DNA from: an uncultured Oscillospiraceae bacterium
GTDB taxonomy: Bacteria > Bacillota_A > Clostridia > Oscillospirales > Oscillospiraceae
Length of the DNA stretch: 10,126 nucleotides
Assembly (NCBI GenBank): GCA_934589325.1
Contig: CAKTNU010000043.1
Location: 1-10,126, forward strand
Direction: 5' to 3'
Positions 6,290-10,126 of this stretch are shown piece by piece (the stretch's first letter is position 1; each line of letters starts with the position of its first letter). Under the pieces are notes generated by a model, which saw only the letters and a program-made list of their open reading frames with translations, searched no databases and had not been told where the DNA came from. The translations under genes were made by a program, and so were the position numbers.

Positions 6290-7240
6290 ATGAAACTATA
6301 TCTTGCGCCCATGGAGGGCATCACAACGCACATATACCGCCGAGTCCATGCACGGTTCTTCCCGGGGGCGGACAAATACTTTGCCCCGTTCATCGCGCCC
6401 GACGGCGGCGGTAATTTCCGTGCCTCCTCCATACGCGACGTTCTGCCCGAGAACAACACCGGTCTGCCGCTCGTGCCGCAGATCCTCTGCAGCAGCGCGG
6501 AGCCGTTTGTTCTCGTCGCCCGGCAGCTTGCGGACATGGGCTACAGTGAGGTGAATCTCAACCTCGGCTGTCCGTCCGGAACGGTGGTGACCAAGCATAA
6601 GGGCAGCGGCGCGTTTGCAGACCTTGCATCGCTGGACGCCATGCTTGACGGCATATATGCCCGCAGCCCCATACCCGTGTCAGTCAAGACGCGTATGGGG
6701 CTGGACTCCGTCGGCGAATTTGGCGCGATCCTGGAGATATACAATAAATATCCTATCTCTGAGCTGACAGTACATGCACGCGCACGCTCCGGGATGTATA
6801 AAGCCCCGGCAGACATCGGCGCATATCTCGCAGCAGCACCGCTCTGCCGCACTGCGCTGTGCTATAACGGCGACATTTTCCGTCCGGAGGACGTGTCATC
6901 CATCCCGGGAGCCGAACGCTTCATGCTCGGCCGCGGAGCCGCAGCAAATCCGGCGCTGCTGCGTGAGCTACAGGGAGGCGCGGCACTGGATAAAAGCGAG
7001 CTGCGCGAGTTTCACGACACGCTGCTTGACGAGCACCTCGCCTGCGGCTATGACGCTCACGCCGCGACATCACGCATGAAGGAGCTCTGGTCCTACATGC
7101 GCTGCCTCTTCCCGGGCGGTGAGCGCGAAGTAAAAGCGCTGAACAAATCCCGCACGCTGGCAGATTATATCTCAGCAGCGGGCACGCTGTTCAGCGCCTG
7201 TGAATTTGACCCTAAGGCAAGGTTTCAGTTCAAAAAGTGA
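6290..7240 (+). CDS. tRNA-dihydrouridine synthase family protein
   Basis: This 316-aa flavoenzyme of the Dus family reduces specific uridines in tRNA to dihydrouridine using FMN and NADPH. The TIM-barrel landmarks are clear: N-terminal LAPMEG (5-10) for FMN, N-L-G-C-P-S with the catalytic cysteine C94, followed by GSGA (105-108), K133 in VSVKTRMG, H162 in LTVHARA, N193-G194-D195 in YNGDIF, and the phosphate-binding GRGAAANP (214-221). The length is normal for the family, and the last 85 residues form the helical tRNA-binding region. The start at 6290 is the only sensible ATG before LAPM and has a modest binding site, AGGGTGG, a few bases upstream. Which uridine it modifies (the DusA, DusB or DusC type) cannot be told from the motifs. 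It stands alone, divergent from the heptad protein and convergent with the phosphate transporter. Confidence 0.93.
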   Translation: MKLYLAPMEGITTHIYRRVHARFFPGADKYFAPFIAPDGGGNFRASSIRDVLPENNTGLPLVPQILCSSAEPFVLVARQLADMGYSEVNLNLGCPSGTVVTKHKGSGAFADLASLDAMLDGIYARSPIPVSVKTRMGLDSVGEFGAILEIYNKYPISELTVHARARSGMYKAPADIGAYLAAAPLCRTALCYNGDIFRPEDVSSIPGAERFMLGRGAAANPALLRELQGGAALDKSELREFHDTLLDEHLACGYDAHAATSRMKELWSYMRCLFPGGEREVKALNKSRTLADYISAAGTLFSACEFDPKARFQFKK

Positions 7241-7253
7241 CGTTTTGCCGTCA
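7238..7253. terminator. Small convergent hairpin containing both stop codons
   Basis: TGACG (7238-7242) and CGTCA (7249-7253) pair around the loop TTTTGC. The left arm contains the stop codon of the dihydrouridine synthase gene and the right arm the stop of the opposing transporter gene. AAAAA lies on the left and ATATTTTATATTTTT on the right. A five-pair stem is weak, so this is a marginal terminator, but nothing stronger lies between the genes. Confidence 0.4.
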
Positions 7254-9005
7254 TATTTTATATTTTTCGGTGTATTCCTCGTAATATTTGTCAAAGCTAT
7301 GTGAGTGTAGCTCCTTGAGGCTTATCACATATTCATGCGCGTCGAGACTGTCGGAGCGCAACTCTATCGTTGCGATAGCAATATTGGAGCTGTGGTCGGC
7401 GGTACGCTCGAAATTTGCGAGCAGATCATTGAACACAAAGCCGTTTTCCAGCGAACACTCCCCGCTCTGCAGGCGCTCCACATGCCGCAGCTTCATCTCG
7501 TCGCAGAGCACATCGATACGCTCCTCCAACGGCTCGACCCGGTATGCAAGCTCCACATCGTTTGCGAAAAAAGCCCTCAGCGCAATATCCAGCACCTCCT
7601 GCACCGCCGTGCTGAGCACATCCAGCTCATGCGCTGCAGCCCCCGTGAACCGCAGCTTCTTCTCGTTTACCTCGCGGGCAGCCTCGGCGATGTTCATCGC
7701 ATGGTCGCTGACGCGCTCAAAATCGCTCAGCGTGTGCAGATATTTTGACACGCTCTCGTTTTCCTCACGGCTCAGCTCCTTCTCGGTGATATGCATAAGA
7801 TATGTCCCAAGCTTGTCCTCGTAGAGGTCTACCGTCTCCTCCTCATCCTCAACAGCGGTATAACCCTCATCGCTGTAGCTTTTCAGGAGTCCCACCGCGC
7901 TCACAAGATTCGCCTGCGCCGTGCGCGCCATGTCCTCAACGGTCAGACGGCTCTGCTCCACGGCAAGCGCGGGATGCTCAAGGAAGCGCGGATCGAGCCG
8001 GTCGAGCGCGCCGTCGTGCCGCCGCTCGTCCTTGCCGCCGCGGACGAGCAGGCATGCCAGCCTTTCAAGCAGTCCAAGTGCCGGCAGCAGCACCGCCGCA
8101 GTCACAACGCGGAACGCCGTGTTCACGAACGCGATGCTGACCGCGTTCATCGTCATATCCATAAAGCCGAAGCCAAATATCGCGTTCGCACCGTAAAATA
8201 TCCCGCCGCAGAGCAGTACGCCCAATACCTCTATCTCAAGATATGCAAAGGCCGTGCGGCGCCCGTCCGTCTTTGCGCCGAGCGCCGAAAGCAGGACCGG
8301 CACGGCCGCGCCTATCGCAATGCCGAGTATGACAGGGTACGCGGCCGCAAAGCTTACCGCGCCTGTGAGCGACAGCGCCTGAAGTATGCCGACGGCAGCG
8401 CTCGCACTCTGCAATATGCAGGTAAAGAGCGCGCCGGCAAGAATACCGAGCAGCGGATTTGAAAAGGCCGTGAGCAGTCGGACAAAGCTCTCGCTCTCAC
8501 GCAGCGGCGATACCGCCGCGCTCATTGACTGCATCCCGAACATAAGCACCGCAAAGCCCAGCAGTATGTCGCCCACATGACGCCGCTGCTGGTTTTTGCT
8601 GAACATGCGCAGTATGACGCCTGCTACCGCGACGACGGCGCTCAGCGTTGAGGTCGAAAGCAGCTCGACCCATCCGCTTCCTTCAAGTGTCGACAGGCAG
8701 ATTATCCAGCCCGTGACGCTGGTGCCGACCAGCGCGCCAAGTATCACTGCTATGGCCTGCCGCAGCTTCATCATGCCGGAGTTGACAAAGCCCACGACCA
8801 TGACGGATGTCGCCGACGAAGACTGTATGACCGCCGTGACCCCTGCGCCGAGCAGCACTCCACGCAGCGGCGTCCCTGACAGGCGATACAGCACCAGCTC
8901 CAGCCTGCTGCCCGCAACCTTTTTCAGCCCGTCTCCCATCAGCGTCATGCCGAACAAAAACAGCGCCACGCCGCCAAGAAGTGATATTACATCGCTCAAT
9001 CTCAT
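7251..9005 (-). CDS. Na+/phosphate cotransporter with C-terminal PhoU domain (NptA/YjbB type)
   Basis: This 584-aa protein belongs to the Na/Pi cotransporter family (SLC34-like), which couples phosphate uptake or efflux to sodium at the inner membrane. Residues 1-322 hold about eight or nine hydrophobic helices arranged as two inverted repeats, each with the signature loop: QSSSAT (61-66) and QSASAA (199-204). In the second repeat the stretch after the signature reads GIAIGAAVPV, unlike the GTSVTG of the first. Residues 340-584 are a helical PhoU-like domain with both metal-binding-type motifs, FERVSDH (429-435) and FERTADH (532-538), as in many bacterial family members; it probably senses or gates phosphate transport. 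The start at 9005 has GGAGA about six bases upstream. The gene has its own promoter and a palindrome against the binding site. No pst or phoBR genes are nearby. Confidence 0.92.
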   Translation of the reverse strand: MRLSDVISLLGGVALFLFGMTLMGDGLKKVAGSRLELVLYRLSGTPLRGVLLGAGVTAVIQSSSATSVMVVGFVNSGMMKLRQAIAVILGALVGTSVTGWIICLSTLEGSGWVELLSTSTLSAVVAVAGVILRMFSKNQQRRHVGDILLGFAVLMFGMQSMSAAVSPLRESESFVRLLTAFSNPLLGILAGALFTCILQSASAAVGILQALSLTGAVSFAAAYPVILGIAIGAAVPVLLSALGAKTDGRRTAFAYLEIEVLGVLLCGGIFYGANAIFGFGFMDMTMNAVSIAFVNTAFRVVTAAVLLPALGLLERLACLLVRGGKDERRHDGALDRLDPRFLEHPALAVEQSRLTVEDMARTAQANLVSAVGLLKSYSDEGYTAVEDEEETVDLYEDKLGTYLMHITEKELSREENESVSKYLHTLSDFERVSDHAMNIAEAAREVNEKKLRFTGAAAHELDVLSTAVQEVLDIALRAFFANDVELAYRVEPLEERIDVLCDEMKLRHVERLQSGECSLENGFVFNDLLANFERTADHSSNIAIATIELRSDSLDAHEYVISLKELHSHSFDKYYEEYTEKYKI

Positions 9006-9016
9006 AATTTTCTCCG

Positions 9017-9033
9017 GTCAAAAGACTTTTGAC
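9017..9033. repeat. 17-bp palindrome next to the transporter ribosome binding site
   Basis: GTCAAAAGACTTTTGAC is a perfect inverted repeat (8 + 1 + 8). It sits in the predicted 5' leader of the transporter gene, one base from its GGAG. It could be a dimeric repressor operator, or an RNA hairpin of seven pairs with a three-base loop that hinders ribosome access. No match to a known regulator box was recognised; it does not look like the TT(A/T)ACA direct repeats of Bacillus PhoP. Confidence 0.5.
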
Positions 9034-9084
9034 AGCACCTCACAGCGCGGCAGAACCGGCAGACATATATGCTGTGCTGTGTTT

Positions 9085-9113
9085 ATTTTATCCTATCCCA
9101 CGCCCCTCAACAA
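9085..9113 (-). promoter_or_regulatory. Promoter of the Na/Pi cotransporter gene
   Basis: On the minus strand, -35 TTGTTG (9108-9113), a 17-bp spacer and -10 TAAAAT (9085-9090). The start would be near 9078, leaving a leader of about 70 nt that contains the 17-bp palindrome. Confidence 0.55.
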
Positions 9114-9348
9114 GCCGTAATTGCCAACAAATATCATTCCCGTTCTGTAGGCGATATAGACGTATTCGTCATAACAGGTTCTTTACGCCAAATGCATTTT
9201 TGCCCATCATTTGGAGTTTAGGCTTTTTTGCGGGTGCAGAAGTCATATTTTATTCACACATTTTACCCAATTCAGAGCATCCGTGAATAAGTGAAATTAG
9301 GTATTCATACAAACTTGCGCAAAATGTCCCGAATGTTAAAAAATTCAC
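9114..9348. other. Intergenic stretch without a convincing gene
   Basis: These ~235 bases are AT-richer than the coding DNA around them. No frame has a ribosome binding site joined to a gene-like protein. Two inverted repeats are visible: CCAAATG/CATTTGG (9190-9196 and 9210-9216), followed by a six-T run at 9226-9231, and TTATTCAC/GTGAATAA (9250-9257 and 9283-9290). Either could be chance at this composition. The first might be a weak plus-strand terminator. Confidence 0.4.
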
Positions 9349-9377
9349 TTGACTTTACGGCCTATTCGTGTTATTTT
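9349..9377 (+). promoter_or_regulatory. Promoter of the candidate small RNA
   Basis: A -35 box TTGACT (9349-9354), a 17-bp spacer and a -10 box TATTTT (9372-9377) preceded by TGT, an extended -10. It is among the best -35 matches in the window and points into a structured region with no reading frame. The start is predicted near 9384. Confidence 0.6.
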
Positions 9378-9383
9378 TTTATC

Positions 9384-9510
9384 AGCAAGCAGGTGCTTGA
9401 ACGCCGCTTGTGAAAGCGGTTACATTCGTTTTCTCACTCTCTTTTCTTTCACACAAAAACCAACGGGAACTTCATGCAGGCAGGCTTGAAGTTCCCGTTG
9501 GCATTTTCTC
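9384..9510 (+). ncRNA. Candidate structured small RNA or prmA leader, about 125 nt
   Basis: Immediately after a good promoter come two compact hairpins: CAAGC-AGGT-GCTTG (9386-9399), then CCGCTT-GTGA-AAGCGG (9404-9419), whose GUGA loop is a GNRA tetraloop. A pyrimidine-rich unpaired stretch (about 9422-9450) follows, and then a 15-bp hairpin ending in a U-rich tract. There is no gene-like reading frame inside. I compared it by eye with 6S, SRP, tmRNA, T-box, c-di-GMP, preQ1, fluoride and guanidine motifs and recognised none. It could be a free-standing regulatory RNA or an attenuator ahead of prmA. The structure is seen; expression and role are inferred. Confidence 0.5.
9460..9501 (+). terminator. 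Terminator-like hairpin, 15-bp perfect stem
   Basis: CCAACGGGAACTTCA (9460-9474) pairs perfectly with 9487-9501 around a 12-base loop. CATTTTCTC follows, and a second T-run lies at 9516-9520. The stem is strong but the first U-tract is interrupted, so release may be incomplete. An A-run on the left (9455-9459) makes it partly bidirectional. Confidence 0.7.
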
Positions 9511-9539
9511 TGGACTTTTTCGTATATCGCGTGTAATAT
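9511..9539 (+). promoter_or_regulatory. Possible weak promoter of prmA
   Basis: TGGACT (9511-9516), a 17-bp spacer and TAATAT (9534-9539), each four of six to consensus. It lies after the hairpin and would give prmA its own short leader with the ribosome binding site AAGGAG (9556-9561). The alternative is readthrough of the upstream hairpin. Confidence 0.35.
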
Positions 9540-9568
9540 ACCTATATAAAATTACAAGGAGAATCAAT

Positions 9569-10126
9569 ATGCGTTGGATAGAAGTCAGCATCGACACCCC
9601 GGCCGAGCTTATCGACGAGCGCTGCCAGCAGATGGCGGACATGGGTGCCGGCGGATTCGTGATAGAAAATGAGGCGGATTTTCAGGATTTCCTTGAAAAT
9701 AACCACCAGTACTGGGACTACGTGGACGACGAACTGGAGCAGAAATTTGCCGGTGTCAGCCGCATAAAGTGCTACTTGAGCGACGATGCCGACGGCAAGG
9801 CTATTCTTGCATCCATAAGGGGTGCTTACCCGGACAGCAATATTCTGACTGCGTTCATTGAGGACAGTGACTGGGAGAACAACTGGCGCGAGTTTTATAA
9901 GCCCATCGAGGTCGGAGAGAAGCTGGTCGTTGTCCCCGAGTGGGAGGATATCCCCGCAGACGGCCGTCTGCCCCTGCGCCTTGACCCTGGTCTTATCTTC
10001 GGCACCGGCAGCCATGCAACAACAAGGATGTGCCTCGCGGCGCTGGAAAAGTACTGCCGCCCGAACGCCCGCATCCTCGACCTCGGCTGCGGCAGCGGCA
10101 TACTCGGCATCGGCGCACTGGTGCTG
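9569..10126 (+). CDS. prmA: Ribosomal protein L11 methyltransferase, 5' part (186 codons)
   Basis: PrmA uses S-adenosylmethionine to trimethylate lysines and the N-terminus of ribosomal protein L11. The visible 186 residues cover the substrate-recognition domain and the start of the methyltransferase fold. Family landmarks are DWENNWREFYKP (101-112), DPGLIFGTGSHATT (139-152, the PrmA signature, usually DPGLAFGTGTHPTT) and SAM motif I DLGCGSGILGIGA (171-183). The start at 9569 has AAGGAG seven bases upstream. The frame is open to the window edge; about 120-130 more residues are expected beyond it. In many Bacillota prmA lies near dnaJ or an RsmE gene; the left side here shows neither, so any operon must continue to the right. 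Confidence 0.95.
   Translation, partial: MRWIEVSIDTPAELIDERCQQMADMGAGGFVIENEADFQDFLENNHQYWDYVDDELEQKFAGVSRIKCYLSDDADGKAILASIRGAYPDSNILTAFIEDSDWENNWREFYKPIEVGEKLVVVPEWEDIPADGRLPLRLDPGLIFGTGSHATTRMCLAALEKYCRPNARILDLGCGSGILGIGALVL

Noticed and set aside
9169..9246. A 25-codon minus-strand frame, lysine-rich (starts MTSAPAKKPK)
   Set aside because: There is no ribosome binding site or promoter upstream. It might be a remnant but cannot be supported as a gene.
9029..9286. An 85-codon plus-strand frame in the large intergenic region
   Set aside because: It starts with TTG inside the transporter leader palindrome, has no binding site, and its composition is irregular and arginine/proline-rich without domain features.
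9384..9510. T-box or known riboswitch controlling prmA
   Set aside because: There is no T-box consensus sequence and no recognisable riboswitch core; prmA is not a usual target of either.
9474..9536. A 20-codon plus-strand frame starting in the loop of the hairpin before prmA
   Set aside because: Its only upstream binding-site-like bases are buried in the hairpin stem and it lies across the terminator, so a leader peptide is unlikely.

Overview
The window looks like chromosomal DNA from a moderately GC-rich (estimated by eye) Clostridia-type member of the Bacillota, perhaps Oscillospiraceae/Ruminococcaceae-like. Reasons: strong GGAGG ribosome binding sites, a TTG start, frequent ATA isoleucine codons despite the GC-rich composition, and the family set (YmdB, a YhaO/YhaN-like pair, a PhoU-tailed Na/Pi symporter, PrmA). 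The placement is inference; there is no rRNA or marker gene to confirm it. No IS element, CRISPR array, integrase or prophage gene is visible.

Left part (1-4293). A tRNA-Arg(ACG), cut by the window edge, and a 55-aa membrane-associated small protein lie on the minus strand. Divergent from them is a tightly overlapping plus-strand operon: ymdB (cyclic-nucleotide phosphodiesterase family), a YhaO/SbcD-like metallophosphoesterase nuclease, and a YhaN/SbcC-like ATPase. The ATPase carries a two-helix membrane hairpin where Rad50/SbcC would have its coiled-coil apex. The operon ends at a perfect 23-bp hairpin that probably terminates transcription from both sides.

Middle part (4296-7253). A minus-strand gene encodes a 605-aa membrane protein with one N-terminal helix, about 480 extracytoplasmic residues dominated by two blocks of unbroken 7-residue repeats, and three C-terminal helices; its function is unknown. 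It is divergent from a tRNA-dihydrouridine synthase gene, and the two candidate promoters interleave in the same ~40 bp. The synthase gene converges on a Na/Pi cotransporter with a C-terminal PhoU domain; the two stop codons are 10 bp apart, in the arms of one small hairpin.

Right part (9006-10126). A ~560-bp region without a convincing protein gene contains the cotransporter promoter with a 17-bp palindrome against its ribosome binding site, and a well-formed candidate small RNA (promoter, two compact hairpins, pyrimidine-rich linker, terminator-like hairpin). The 5' part of prmA (ribosomal protein L11 methyltransferase) then runs off the end.

The genes are mostly housekeeping: nucleotide signalling and DNA repair, tRNA modification, phosphate uptake, ribosome modification. 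The least explained items are the heptad-repeat membrane protein, the membrane-anchored SbcC-like ATPase and the candidate small RNA.
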